64,000 nt of DNA from Anaerolinea thermophila UNI-1 (GTDB lineage Bacteria; Chloroflexota; Anaerolineae; Anaerolineales; Anaerolineaceae). The position numbers were made by a program, and so were the translations under genes. The stretch spans positions 2,232,001 through 2,296,000 of the forward strand of contig NC_014960.1 in NCBI RefSeq assembly GCF_000199675.1, read 5' to 3'. The notes beneath the pieces were generated by a model. The model worked only from the letters and a program-made list of their open reading frames with translations, searched no databases and was not told where the DNA came from. This document shows, one piece after another, positions 15,945-25,827 of this stretch (position 1 is the stretch's first letter; every line of letters begins with the position of its first letter).

Positions 15945-18734
15945 ATGATGTTTCTAAAACGTTTGATCTCCCTTTTTACTCTCCTTTTTTTGTTCTTCTC
16001 CATTGAATGGATTCCAGCCTCTGCTCCTGTGTTCGCTCAAAGCCGCACGAATCGCTGGGATACGCCTCAAAACATCTCAAAATCCGGAGAAAGTTTGAAT
16101 CCCATTTTAGGCGCAGATGCAAATGGAGATTTACATGTTTTTTGGGCAGATCCCAGGTCAGGGGTCTATTACGCTTACACCACCCCTGAAGGATGGTCCA
16201 CACCCCAAAAAGCCAGTTTCCCCATCCCCCGCGAGGTGATGAATTCGACGCTTGCTTTCCAGCACGCCAGTCCAAGGCTTGTGCATAGTATTGGTACCCG
16301 CATGTACCTCTTCTGGAAAGATGAAAATTTTCTGGTTTTCAATATCGGGAATGTAGGTTCTTCCGAAAAGTTAACCTCCTGGATGCCCACCCGATTGATT
16401 GCCCGCCTCGTCACGCATTATGATGTACAGGTAGATCGCGACGGGATTATTCATCTAGCATATCTGCAAGCCGAAGACTATGCGAATAACCCGGCGGGAA
16501 TTTACTATACCCGCTCATTAGACTTTGGTGGAACCTGGTCACTCCCAATATTGATTTTGCCTTCCATTTACTTTCGCAGCCTGCTACCCGTCATACAGTC
16601 AGGAATAGAACCACCCCAACCCATCATGAATTCTCTGGATCTCTCCATCGCTCAACATGGAGAACAGAAAATCATCTACCTGGCGTTTGACCAACAACCA
16701 CGAAAAAAAGTTTGGATTGCTCAGTCCGATAATGGGGGACAAAATTGGAATGCCCCCATTGAAATCGATGCTGCCAGCAGTTCGGGGGGGATTTCTTCTC
16801 CTGAAAACATTCATGTGGCTTCCATGCAAGAGCATGCAGTGCTGGTATGGCAGGTCAGGCAATCAGAGACGGTATGCTTCACGTATTTTAAGCAAAGTGA
16901 GGATGCCGGGAAAACCTGGAGTGCCCGTCAAAGGTTGAACACACCATTCTTAACCTGTTCGGATCACATTGAGTTTTTAGAAAATCCCGACAACCTGCCA
17001 CTTCTTTCTTTTTACACCCAAAAACTGTTGTACTTTACCACATGGGACGGGAGAAATTGGAGCGAAATTTTTAACGAACCTTATGCCTTAAGTTTTATGG
17101 ATCCGGAAACATCCAACGGAGTCTCACTGAATCTTTTCAATCTCACCTTCATCCATCCCGGGAAGATTGCACTTACAGGGGTGGATATCAATGCCAACCA
17201 TGATATTTGGGTCAGAAGCGCAAATGTAGAAGATATTTCTTCATGGCTGCCACAAAATCCGGGGTGGAAGCCTCCTCAAATTATCCAGACAACGGATAAT
17301 TCCATTTCAGACCTGCAAATTATTGAAGACCAGCAGAAACACTGGCATGCATTCTGGCTTCAGGACGAGATTCTTGAGTTGCCGCCCGGTACACTGGTAA
17401 GACCTCAACCGCAAAGAATTGCCTACTATGCTTTTCTTGATGGCACTCGCTGGAGTTTCCCTATCGCCATGTTTAAACCTCTTGCGAGTTCAGACACATC
17501 TCAACCTATAGAAGAGCAGATTGCCCGATTGAAGGTAACGGTTGACGCAGAAAATCGCTTTCTTGCCCTCTGGCAAAATCAAATCGGGGGAGAAGTTTTC
17601 TTCAGTTGGAGTAAAGGGAAGGAATCTCTTTCAGCCTTAGACTGGTCCCCTCCAACACTGGTTTATCCCATCCCCAACGAAGCCACAGATTTCTCAATAA
17701 AAACGTCTCCAGAACACTCCATCAAAGTAGCCTACACCATCCCAATCAATGAAAATCGAGGGGTGTATATTATTGAATCAAAAGATTCAGGAAAAACCTG
17801 GACAAAACCTGTAACTGTGATTAATGGTGTCTCTCTTGGATGGGAAACGGTTTCCAAACCAGTGCTGACATTTACCACCGATGGTGGACTTCATCTCAGT
17901 GCAATTAATCAGTCTTTACGAGAAGGCAATCCCGATAAAGGATTATATGAAACCCACTCTTACGATCAGGGAAACTCCTGGACGCCTCCAGAAAAGGTAT
18001 CTTCCAATCTAATTTTGTGGAATACCCTGCTCGCCTTCGGGAACACTCTTCATAGAATCTGGGCAGAAAGAGAACCTGGGGATAACCGCGCTGTGCTGCT
18101 TCATCAAATCTCTCAGGATTCTGGGCGCACATGGGGAAAAGTTACCCGCATTACCGAATGGAACGACCTGTCCGTTGCTGTTCAAGCCACTACGGATGAG
18201 GCTGGTCAAGTACACCTGATCGTTCTAAGCACTCAACCTCTGGGAAATGACACGCTCCGGTACATGGTGTGGACTCTCGCTGGTTGGGATGAAATAGACA
18301 CCCTCGACCTTGGTGGGGTTGGGAAAACAAGTCAAGAAATCCCTCTGGATATAAAAGTACGTAAAGATGGATTTGCAGGATTCCTTATAGGGTTGAACCT
18401 CTATAATCCCCAACAGAATCGGGACGTGATGACCCTGCTGGGCAGTGATCGAACAGTGAAAATCCCCCCTGCCCCAGTATTGCCCACAAGCATTCCAGAA
18501 ACTCCTATATTGCCCTCTCCTACGCCCACCTCTGCACCTTCACTTACACAAGTTTCCGAAACTACTTTCACCCCTCATTTACAAAGCACAACCGCGCCCC
18601 CTACTATGTCTATATCCACCCCATTCTCAAGTAGCTCCGTGTTCCTCATTGGGGGAGTATTTTCCGGACTTGTCTTCCTTACCGTCCTGGGGTTTGTAGG
18701 TTTTCGGTATCTAAAGAAGAAAAGAAGTTTCTGA
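15945..18734 (+). CDS. Exported BNR/Asp-box beta-propeller protein with C-terminal membrane anchor
   Basis: I start the gene at the first of two adjacent ATGs (15945/15948) because the upstream frame overlaps the previous gene; this gives 929 residues. A signal peptide ends near V-F-A-Q-S (about 33). The body contains at least six Asp-box motifs of the form S-x-D-x-G-x-T/N-W, for example S-L-D-F-G-G-T-W, S-E-D-A-G-K-T-W, S-K-D-S-G-K-T-W and S-Q-D-S-G-R-T-W, typical of sialidase-like propellers. The last 90 residues are a Pro/Thr/Ser-rich linker, one hydrophobic helix and K-K-K-R-S-F, so the protein is anchored. Catalytic sialidase residues were not identified. It has a smaller relative at 28786. 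Confidence 0.82.
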   Translation: MMFLKRLISLFTLLFLFFSIEWIPASAPVFAQSRTNRWDTPQNISKSGESLNPILGADANGDLHVFWADPRSGVYYAYTTPEGWSTPQKASFPIPREVMNSTLAFQHASPRLVHSIGTRMYLFWKDENFLVFNIGNVGSSEKLTSWMPTRLIARLVTHYDVQVDRDGIIHLAYLQAEDYANNPAGIYYTRSLDFGGTWSLPILILPSIYFRSLLPVIQSGIEPPQPIMNSLDLSIAQHGEQKIIYLAFDQQPRKKVWIAQSDNGGQNWNAPIEIDAASSSGGISSPENIHVASMQEHAVLVWQVRQSETVCFTYFKQSEDAGKTWSARQRLNTPFLTCSDHIEFLENPDNLPLLSFYTQKLLYFTTWDGRNWSEIFNEPYALSFMDPETSNGVSLNLFNLTFIHPGKIALTGVDINANHDIWVRSANVEDISSWLPQNPGWKPPQIIQTTDNSISDLQIIEDQQKHWHAFWLQDEILELPPGTLVRPQPQRIAYYAFLDGTRWSFPIAMFKPLASSDTSQPIEEQIARLKVTVDAENRFLALWQNQIGGEVFFSWSKGKESLSALDWSPPTLVYPIPNEATDFSIKTSPEHSIKVAYTIPINENRGVYIIESKDSGKTWTKPVTVINGVSLGWETVSKPVLTFTTDGGLHLSAINQSLREGNPDKGLYETHSYDQGNSWTPPEKVSSNLILWNTLLAFGNTLHRIWAEREPGDNRAVLLHQISQDSGRTWGKVTRITEWNDLSVAVQATTDEAGQVHLIVLSTQPLGNDTLRYMVWTLAGWDEIDTLDLGGVGKTSQEIPLDIKVRKDGFAGFLIGLNLYNPQQNRDVMTLLGSDRTVKIPPAPVLPTSIPETPILPSPTPTSAPSLTQVSETTFTPHLQSTTAPPTMSISTPFSSSSVFLIGGVFSGLVFLTVLGFVGFRYLKKKRSF

Positions 18735-18842
18735 TATTAGTGAAATTCTTCCCAAGGAGGATCGGTTTACTTCTCTATAATAGAGTTGCAATTTATTTTA
18801 GAGATTATTGGTCAACATAGTTGTTCTTATGGTGCAGACTCA

Positions 18843-20147
18843 ATGAATAGACGACATTTTCTGAAGAAATTATCGGCGCTCTCACTATTCCCATTCTTTA
18901 AGGCATTGGGGGTAATCACAATAGGTGTTGGGAGCACATCCTGTCAGCCCAAGAATATGGAGGCAACCGGAGAAAATCCTGCAAACAATTTTGAAACCCC
19001 TCCCCCTGCTCCTCCAGAACCTACTCATACCCACTCCCCAACTCCCATAACAACAATTCCCACTGCCACTAATACTCTTCAACCGACCTTCACCCCAGCC
19101 CCTCCGGTAAAAGCAGAGTTTGGGCACAGGGTGATCCACGTGCATCATGCTCAAGCCACACGTTGGAGCGCGCAAAAACGCTACTGGGAATATGTGGATC
19201 AGCAAGTGGTAACTCAGATGGTAGAAAAAGGCATAACCGAACTCACGGGTACAACCACTGTAGAGGATGCCTGGCGAAAGTTACTGCCGGGTTATCAACG
19301 CGGAGAAGCCATTGCCATTAAATTGAATTTCAATAACACTATTTGGGAAAGTTGCACCGGGGAAAGTGGACAGATTAACGCCCTGCCCCAACCAGTCAAT
19401 GCAGTCATTGCCGGGTTGAAATCCATTGGGGTTGAAGAAACGGATATCTGGCTATTTGATGGGGTTAACCGGATTATTCCTGAGTATTTTGTTGCCGGAA
19501 TTGCTTTTCCAAAAGTTCGTTTTTTTGACCGATGTCATGAACCTGTAACATACGACTCTCAGGAAGACTCAGCGTTTGTTTCGTTGCATCCTCCTGAAGG
19601 GGTTCAAATGCCTACCCGGCAAAAGATTGCGGACGTGCTCCTGCAAACCAAATATCTGATTAACATGCCTATCCTCAAAAGCCATTCTTGTTCCAGCATT
19701 AGCCTGGGTTTTAAAAATCATCTAGGAAGCATTGACAATCCGGGAGGACTGCACAGCCACATCTTCCTCGTTTCTGCTTGCGGAGGTGGATTTACCCCTC
19801 AGTACAGTCCACTGGTAGATTTATACCTCAACCCCAACATCCGAGACAAGACCATCCTGATCATCGGAGATGGTTTATTTGGAGCGAAAGGGAGTGAAGA
19901 TGCATTTCCCACCACATGGTCAACATTTGGTGGCAAAGTTCCCAACAGTTTGTTCTTCTCTACAGATCCGGTTGCCATAGACAGCGTCATGGCTGACTTC
20001 CTGCGAGCAGAACCCGGCGCAGGGATTATGAAACAAGCCGATGAATATCTTCTCCTTGCCGAACAAGCCGGCTTGGGAAAAGCCGAACGAGGAGATCCCT
20101 GGGGTAAGGGATACCAGGAAATCGGATACCAGAAAATCGAAGGATAA
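18843..20147 (+). CDS. Tat-exported DUF362 protein, copy 1
   Basis: The start at 18843 places the twin-arginine motif R-R-H-F-L-K-K at residues 3-9, followed by a hydrophobic stretch and a Cys at position 34 (S-T-S-C), possibly a lipoprotein site. A Pro/Thr-rich linker covers about 50-88. The rest is a DUF362-type domain with E-A-I-A-I-K-L-N-F-N, G-Q-I-N-A-L-P-Q, D-G-V-N-R-I, H-S-C-S-S-I-S-L-G-F-K-N-H, I-I-G-D-G-L-F-G and D-P-V-A-I-D-S-V-M-A-D-F. DUF362 has no established reaction; no ferredoxin cluster is visible. A close paralogue lies at 24443, the two flanking a propeller and a 940-residue protein. TATAAT at 18776-18781 is a possible -10 box without a good -35. Confidence 0.82.
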   Translation: MNRRHFLKKLSALSLFPFFKALGVITIGVGSTSCQPKNMEATGENPANNFETPPPAPPEPTHTHSPTPITTIPTATNTLQPTFTPAPPVKAEFGHRVIHVHHAQATRWSAQKRYWEYVDQQVVTQMVEKGITELTGTTTVEDAWRKLLPGYQRGEAIAIKLNFNNTIWESCTGESGQINALPQPVNAVIAGLKSIGVEETDIWLFDGVNRIIPEYFVAGIAFPKVRFFDRCHEPVTYDSQEDSAFVSLHPPEGVQMPTRQKIADVLLQTKYLINMPILKSHSCSSISLGFKNHLGSIDNPGGLHSHIFLVSACGGGFTPQYSPLVDLYLNPNIRDKTILIIGDGLFGAKGSEDAFPTTWSTFGGKVPNSLFFSTDPVAIDSVMADFLRAEPGAGIMKQADEYLLLAEQAGLGKAERGDPWGKGYQEIGYQKIEG

Positions 20148-20150
20148 CAG

Positions 20151-21599
20151 ATGACAGGAAAATCCCATACGCACGGGTTTCGGATCGTTTTACTGGCGAT
20201 GATTCTGAGTGGACTATCTCTGATTAGCAATTTGCCGGTCTATGGCATGCTCCCTCCCTCAGAACTGAATCAAATTGAGCAACCTGCAGGACCGGTTGAC
20301 CAGGTGCTCGAAGCCAGTCACGAATCCATCCCTCTCAGTGAATGGCCTCAGGTGCAACGCGACCCTCAACATACAGGGTATTATCCCGAGAACTTGGGAA
20401 CCAATTTTCAGGTGGTTTGGCGACATGCCTTCCAACCCGAAAAGGTTTTTCCCCAAGTGCAGGCAATTATCTCCGGGGGAAAGGTGTTTGTAGGAACGGA
20501 AATGGGGAACATGTATGCTTTCAATGCCACTACAGGTGAGCAAGCCTGGAAAACAAGCATTGGTTCTCCCATTTTGAATAGTGTTGCCGTAGACGGTGGT
20601 AAGGTTTTCTTCGGCGCACTGGATGGTGCAGTATATGCTCTCAACGCCACAAATGGTGCTCAAGTTTGGAAAAACCAATTATCCACATTTCAAGGTTTCT
20701 CAACTGCACCGGTTGTGGCAGATGGAAAAGTCATGTTGGGAGGACGGAATGGCATTTTCTACGCACTTGATCCGAATAGCGGTCAGGTGCTCTGGTCCTA
20801 TCCTGTAGGCAGTCCTATTCTGCAAACCGCCGCATGGAACAACGGAAAAGTGTATTTTGGCGCTATGGACATGCGGGTTTATGCGATCAATTCTGCAAGT
20901 GGAACCCTGGCATGGAAAAGCGCCCAACTTCCTGGAATGACTTTCAAAGATTACTGGCCCCTGGTCTTAAATGGCATGGTTTATATCCGTCCTATGGGAT
21001 ACGGTTATGTAGGAATCAGTGAGATTCCTACCGCTAATCAGGTATTAGACCCTACCATTCAGCAAAATATTCTGGCGGATTATGCCGCCAACCCGCAAAA
21101 TTACTCTCCCACTTTGTTCCGGTTGTACGAAACTAGCGGTGAACAAGCCCCCATGGTCATTCACTACAATTTTCAAACCATGAATGGCGCCACCCCACCA
21201 CCCTGCGTTGACCGGGATGGATATTTGATTATGCCCTCATGGACCCCTCAAGGGGGATACTCTTCCGGATGGTCACGATTGAACCCAACCACTCGCATTC
21301 TGGTAGACGCCCTGGTAGAAGTTGGTTCGAACGAAGGGAAAGGAAACCAGGATGAAACCATGAATGTGACCTGTTCTAAAAACCTTATCCTCGCCATGCA
21401 CATCGAGGAAGAAAACGCCAATTTTACCGGTTACTACAACCTGGATACTCGTCAATGGACGTTGATACCTGCTGGAGCCTCCAACCGCCAAATGCAAAAC
21501 AATACTCAGGGTGGCGGGGGGAATCCAGCCTCAATTGCCAATGGTTGGGTCTATCACATCACTTACTACGAACTGGTAGCACGCCGCACCCAACCGTGA
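20151..21599 (+). CDS. Exported PQQ-type beta-propeller protein
   Basis: This 482-residue protein has a signal peptide (hydrophobic residues about 12-30). From about 65 to 260 it shows repeated blades of the PQQ/BamB type: V-F-V-G-T-E-M-G-N-M-Y-A-F-N-A, V-F-F-G-A-L-D-G-A-V-Y-A-L-N-A, V-M-L-G-G-R-N-G-I-F-Y-A-L and V-Y-F-G-A-M-D-M-R-V-Y-A-I. The C-terminal half is longer and less regular. Residues needed for a PQQ cofactor were not found, so it may be a binding or scaffold propeller. It starts three bases after the DUF362 gene, evidently in one transcript with it. Confidence 0.83.
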   Translation: MTGKSHTHGFRIVLLAMILSGLSLISNLPVYGMLPPSELNQIEQPAGPVDQVLEASHESIPLSEWPQVQRDPQHTGYYPENLGTNFQVVWRHAFQPEKVFPQVQAIISGGKVFVGTEMGNMYAFNATTGEQAWKTSIGSPILNSVAVDGGKVFFGALDGAVYALNATNGAQVWKNQLSTFQGFSTAPVVADGKVMLGGRNGIFYALDPNSGQVLWSYPVGSPILQTAAWNNGKVYFGAMDMRVYAINSASGTLAWKSAQLPGMTFKDYWPLVLNGMVYIRPMGYGYVGISEIPTANQVLDPTIQQNILADYAANPQNYSPTLFRLYETSGEQAPMVIHYNFQTMNGATPPPCVDRDGYLIMPSWTPQGGYSSGWSRLNPTTRILVDALVEVGSNEGKGNQDETMNVTCSKNLILAMHIEEENANFTGYYNLDTRQWTLIPAGASNRQMQNNTQGGGGNPASIANGWVYHITYYELVARRTQP

Positions 21600-21609
21600 G
21601 GAAAAAAAG

Positions 21610-24432
21610 ATGAAATTGCTTAAAGTACTGCTCAGTTTGTGGCTTACAACCATTCTTTTGCTCTCAGAAGTACAGATGCAGGCTTTTGCTATGGCTCCTT
21701 CTCAAACTCTCAGCCCCAGCAGTTGGCAAACCGGAGCCACGGGATTAAGAACCACTCAAAACCCAAAAGCGCAAACTGCAGGATTGGGATTCGTAATTAC
21801 AGCCGAGTCCTGGCCGTCATTGACCTTGCGAGGCGGGGTCATGAATGCGGATGAATCCTATGTGGGTCCTCGATTAGCAGGTCCTATTGGTATCCCCTTA
21901 GGGCAAATTCGCGTGAGCGGTGCAAGTGGAAGTTTCTCTTCCCAAAATGCAGACTGGGCACACAATACGCTGACCTACTCCTATAGCGGTGGTAGTCTTC
22001 AAGTTACCGCCAGCCGCATGAGTGCGGCAGTGGCTATACAGTCCAGTGCCACTTCCCTAACCCTGTTTACCGGGAATGTGTCCCGGTATAGTTGGAGTTC
22101 AACCAGAGTCAATCGCCTTTCTGATGGGCCCATCTACCCCAAGTATGTTGCCTACACTTCGGGTGGTACCCTCCAAATCAGAACCCTCAGCACAACCTCC
22201 ACTTCCTTAAGTGGCATGGACAGTTCATGGATTCTTCTCTGGTTTGGAGGAAACAGTCATTTTGTAGATACCAACAAGCCTCTTTCTTATGAGTGGACAC
22301 TCCCAACCAGTGATGCCTATCAGGCAGATGCTCCGCTTCTCATCGTTTTCCAGAATAAGCCGAGTGCAGTTAAACACGCCTCAGGTGGGGGCATTGAACT
22401 CAGTTTTCCATCCTCTCTTGGTGCTCTGAGCCTCTTACCCATTGACGGTAGATTTACCCGCCCTACTTCGGAAACAGAAGGCTGGGCAAGTGGATTACCG
22501 CAAGCAATGCAGGATAAGGTCAATTTTTGGGCAAGCCGTTCATGTGAATTTCCTCTGACGGTAACAGAGACTTATCAATATATTCCTTCTACCGATACCG
22601 CCAGAATTACGGAGACTTTTAACTTTCTTACAATTTGTTCCGGAGGAACGCGTTTTGCTCCAATTCCTCCATTTCTTTCCATTGCCACAAACAATTTACC
22701 CATTCAATTTTCCGGAACGGTAAACCGCAATGGAAATCTCAATACCGAATTTGGCCCAGTTGCAGGGGTTGATGGCGTCTCTTCATACACGTGGAGCATG
22801 AGCGGTCTAAAAACCTATACCAACGAAACCCGCTCTGTTCTGAATGGGAGTGTACCGGATGAATTAAGACAAAAATTAGAGGCAGAGGTTCAGAAAATCA
22901 TCACCTCTGGACATTATGCCCCATGGATTTTCCTGGATGCTGTACCTGTCCATAAAAGTCGGGGAGATCTCTACTGGGCAAATCCTGCTGATGTCCTTCT
23001 TCACCTGATTGAGATTGCCGAGGCAGTAGAAAACCCATCGCTGAAAGCCAGCCTAATGCAATACATCCAGAACGAAAGAAATAATTACCCACCGGAAACG
23101 GTATATAACCTGAGCATTACAGCAGGAAAAAGACGGGGTCCCTTCTCCTTCATTGATGGTGCGGTCCAGTACATCTGGAATCCCAATGCCACTCAGGAAG
23201 ACACCCGTCAGGATTCGTTCCTGAAAGATGTTCCGCTTTACTCATTCTATGCCTTAGCCCGATATTACCAGTTTACCCAGCAAACCTTACCCTCCAGTAC
23301 ATGGCAAAAAGCTCTGGAAACCCTCGACCGCGATATGCGAGAACAAGATTGGGCAACATTTTACTGGTTTGCTAACTACCAGGATCGAAGGATAGCCGTG
23401 GAAAATGCCAATCGTCATTTTGCGGGAATGATTGGCTTCATTCGCCTTGCCCAGATGTCAAGAGATAGCACAAATGAGGAACTTGCCCGATGTCTCTTCC
23501 TGAAAGCCGCTGTTTTACGCTCTGCTCTGGCACAATATCCCCGCTATCTAGGTAACACTGGATTAACCACCCTTCCCCCTTCTCCCTCCTGGATGCCTAC
23601 TTACCGAAGTCATCCATTCATCGGTTATCTGTATAACTATGATTGGCGTTCCTCCAGCGACGACTCTCGACAGGTAGTTTACCTGAATCAATTTGCGGTA
23701 GATATCAATGATTACAACCATCTCCAGGTCGTGTATAACACATTACGAGATAGGGACACATTTAACTATCGTGGACAGGACTCTCCCTATCTTGCTGCTT
23801 TTAGAGACATCACTCCTGAGTTAGGCAGATATCTCAAAGACTGGAATTTCTCGGATATATCGGTGGTGCTTAATAAAGTAAAAGCCTTGTATCCTCACTG
23901 GTATGCGGCGTTTGCAGAGGGAACCCTGGGGTGGGAACATAATCTCTCTCACCCAATTGATTCCTTCCAAATTTTTATGGCACATGCCTGGATTTTAGAC
24001 ACCCCGGGAACTTCCCTTGCCAGATATACAGATATTTCATGGCTGTCAGATGGAGATTTCTTCTATGTACAAAAACTCGCTGAGGCGGTCAAGAAATACC
24101 GGGGAATCCAATGGGGTAGTTCTATCTCTGTGCAAGCCTGGGCGGTACCAGGCAATCAAACCATACGATTTTACTGGTGGATCTACCCCGATCAAAACGA
24201 TAGTTATACCTGGAGGATTGATCTCAGCGGTCCTGGCAGTCCCTCCTCTGTAACAGGGATTCCTTTTACCACACGCACTTACCTTTTCACCGGCTTGACG
24301 AATTATGCGACCTACTCTGCAACTATCTCTCTGGTTGATCAAGAGGGCACTATTCTGGCATCTTCACGTCCTGTTCAGGTAATGCCCACAGACTTAATGG
24401 TGAGTTTACCAATTGTTTTCAAGGCACCCTAG
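21610..24432 (+). CDS. Large secreted protein of unknown function (possible alpha/alpha-toroid glycan-active domain)
   Basis: A 940-residue protein with a signal peptide (K-L-L-K then hydrophobic, ending near A-F-A-M-A). Residues 60-400 look like a beta-rich domain. About 410-780 is helical with W/Y-rich segments such as W-A-T-F-Y-W-F-A-N-Y and A-L-A-R-Y-Y-Q-F, reminiscent of alpha/alpha-toroid glycosidases or lyases. The last 90 residues look like a fibronectin-III-like domain (Y-T-W-R-I-D-L, L-F-T-G-L-T-N-Y-A-T-Y). I do not recognise a named family and could not point to catalytic acids. Its context suggests a role on the exported glycan. It lies between the PQQ propeller and the second DUF362 gene. 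Confidence 0.7.
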   Translation: MKLLKVLLSLWLTTILLLSEVQMQAFAMAPSQTLSPSSWQTGATGLRTTQNPKAQTAGLGFVITAESWPSLTLRGGVMNADESYVGPRLAGPIGIPLGQIRVSGASGSFSSQNADWAHNTLTYSYSGGSLQVTASRMSAAVAIQSSATSLTLFTGNVSRYSWSSTRVNRLSDGPIYPKYVAYTSGGTLQIRTLSTTSTSLSGMDSSWILLWFGGNSHFVDTNKPLSYEWTLPTSDAYQADAPLLIVFQNKPSAVKHASGGGIELSFPSSLGALSLLPIDGRFTRPTSETEGWASGLPQAMQDKVNFWASRSCEFPLTVTETYQYIPSTDTARITETFNFLTICSGGTRFAPIPPFLSIATNNLPIQFSGTVNRNGNLNTEFGPVAGVDGVSSYTWSMSGLKTYTNETRSVLNGSVPDELRQKLEAEVQKIITSGHYAPWIFLDAVPVHKSRGDLYWANPADVLLHLIEIAEAVENPSLKASLMQYIQNERNNYPPETVYNLSITAGKRRGPFSFIDGAVQYIWNPNATQEDTRQDSFLKDVPLYSFYALARYYQFTQQTLPSSTWQKALETLDRDMREQDWATFYWFANYQDRRIAVENANRHFAGMIGFIRLAQMSRDSTNEELARCLFLKAAVLRSALAQYPRYLGNTGLTTLPPSPSWMPTYRSHPFIGYLYNYDWRSSSDDSRQVVYLNQFAVDINDYNHLQVVYNTLRDRDTFNYRGQDSPYLAAFRDITPELGRYLKDWNFSDISVVLNKVKALYPHWYAAFAEGTLGWEHNLSHPIDSFQIFMAHAWILDTPGTSLARYTDISWLSDGDFFYVQKLAEAVKKYRGIQWGSSISVQAWAVPGNQTIRFYWWIYPDQNDSYTWRIDLSGPGSPSSVTGIPFTTRTYLFTGLTNYATYSATISLVDQEGTILASSRPVQVMPTDLMVSLPIVFKAP

Positions 24433-24442
24433 GAGGTACGAT

Positions 24443-25720
24443 ATGGTTAAGAAAATCTCCAGGCGTAAGTTTCTTGCACTGATTTCCACAGGGGCAATTT
24501 CAACATGGATCGGTATCACACACCTTAGAGATCAATTAGTTCATGGACAGAGTTCCTCTTTCGATACATTCATCCCCATTATTCTTAAACCCAACCAACC
24601 CACCGTAACTCCCACCCCCTCACCACCACCTACACCAACCAGCACCCCGAAGGTAACCCAACCTCCTCCTGCCAGCGCCCGCGTAGTGCACGTGCGCCAT
24701 ACTTCAGTCACCAACTGGACAGGCAGTCCTTATGCTTACTGGAATTACGTCAATCAAACCAAAGTGAATCTTATGGTCGAACAGGGTCTTAAGACTCTGA
24801 CTGGACAAAGCAACCTGGTGAACGCCTGGCAGGTACTCTTACCCAATTACGTTCAGGGAGAAGGCATCGCTATCAAGGTCAACTTCAATAATGCGATGCA
24901 AATGGCTTGTGGAAATGAAACCGGGCAAATCAATGCCCTTCCGCAACTTGTGATTGCGCTAATCGGTGGCTTGAAGGCAAGAGGAGTAGCAGAGTCGGAC
25001 ATTAAGATTTACGACGGCGTTAACCGAATCTTCCCACTTTATTTCATCAATGCAATTCACAGTCAATACCCAAATGTACAGCTCTTTCATGCTTGTGCCG
25101 ATGACAGCCACAAAGTTACTTACAACTCAAGCAACCCCAGCGCAACGGTACAGTTTTCTCCTCCCTCCGGCGTACCAAGCCCTGCGCCACAAAAAATTGC
25201 CGATGTGCTGGTCAATGCCACCTATCTAATCAACATTCCCATTATGAAAAACCATTCTTGTGCTGGCATCACCCTCGCATTTAAGAATCATTTTGGGACC
25301 ATCAGCAATCCTGGTGGGGTACACAGCCATGTTTTCTTCATCGATGGATGCGGGGGGGGCGTTTACAGTAATTACAGCCCGCTGGTAGATATTTATAAAA
25401 ATTCCAACATCCGCAACAAGACTATCCTGACAGTAGGGGATGGAATCTTTGGCTGTTTGGGCTCGGAAGATGGTTACCCATCTTTCTGGATAAACACGTT
25501 TGGACAGGGAGAATTTCCCAAAAGTTTGTTCTTTTCCAGAGACCCTGTAGCCATTGATAGTGTGATGGCAGATTTCCTCCGCGCAGAGTACGGGTATTTC
25601 GATGGTTCTGACAAATACCTGCAATTTGCTCAGGATGCTGGATTAGGCACCTATGAACGCGGTGATCCATGGGGCAGTGGGTATAGCCGAATCGATTATC
25701 AGAAAATTGTTCTCTCCTGA
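24443..25720 (+). CDS. Tat-exported DUF362 protein, copy 2
   Basis: A paralogue of the gene at 18843. ATG at 24443 has AGGAGG six bases upstream (the site overlaps the preceding stop), giving 425 residues; the longer upstream frame is rejected. Twin-arginine motif R-R-K-F-L-A-L is at residues 7-13. A Pro/Thr linker (about 46-78) leads into the DUF362 domain with G-I-A-I-K-V-N-F-N-N, G-Q-I-N-A-L-P-Q, D-G-V-N-R-I, H-S-C-A-G-I-T-L-A-F-K-N-H, V-G-D-G-I-F-G and D-P-V-A-I-D-S-V-M-A-D-F. Unlike copy 1 it has no early Cys. The shared Cys in N-H/S-H-S-C is conserved. Biochemical function is unknown. Confidence 0.82.
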   Translation: MVKKISRRKFLALISTGAISTWIGITHLRDQLVHGQSSSFDTFIPIILKPNQPTVTPTPSPPPTPTSTPKVTQPPPASARVVHVRHTSVTNWTGSPYAYWNYVNQTKVNLMVEQGLKTLTGQSNLVNAWQVLLPNYVQGEGIAIKVNFNNAMQMACGNETGQINALPQLVIALIGGLKARGVAESDIKIYDGVNRIFPLYFINAIHSQYPNVQLFHACADDSHKVTYNSSNPSATVQFSPPSGVPSPAPQKIADVLVNATYLINIPIMKNHSCAGITLAFKNHFGTISNPGGVHSHVFFIDGCGGGVYSNYSPLVDIYKNSNIRNKTILTVGDGIFGCLGSEDGYPSFWINTFGQGEFPKSLFFSRDPVAIDSVMADFLRAEYGYFDGSDKYLQFAQDAGLGTYERGDPWGSGYSRIDYQKIVLS

Positions 25721-25766
25721 ATATTTGCCTTACATAACATAAAAAATTCTCCTGTTCCTGTATCCT

Positions 25767-25798
25767 ATCCTGAATATTTATTCAGGATCGGATGCTTT
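25767..25798 (+). terminator. Possible terminator hairpin after DUF362 copy 2
   Basis: ATCCTGAAT (25767-25775) and ATTCAGGAT (25780-25788) form a perfect 9-bp stem with a four-base loop. The stretch after it (cggatgctttt) is only weakly T-rich, so it may be a partial terminator or an operator. It lies in a 107-base gap that would separate the exported-protein operon from the acyltransferase gene. Confidence 0.4.
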
Positions 25799-25827
25799 TC
25801 ATATAAACCATCTCAAAGGATTTTCCC

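Noticed and set aside
18753..18781. Promoter upstream of DUF362 copy 1
   Set aside because: TATAAT at 18776-18781 is good, but no -35-like sequence exists at 16-18 bases, and the box is part of a small CTCTA/TAGAG inverted repeat; not strong enough for a separate feature.
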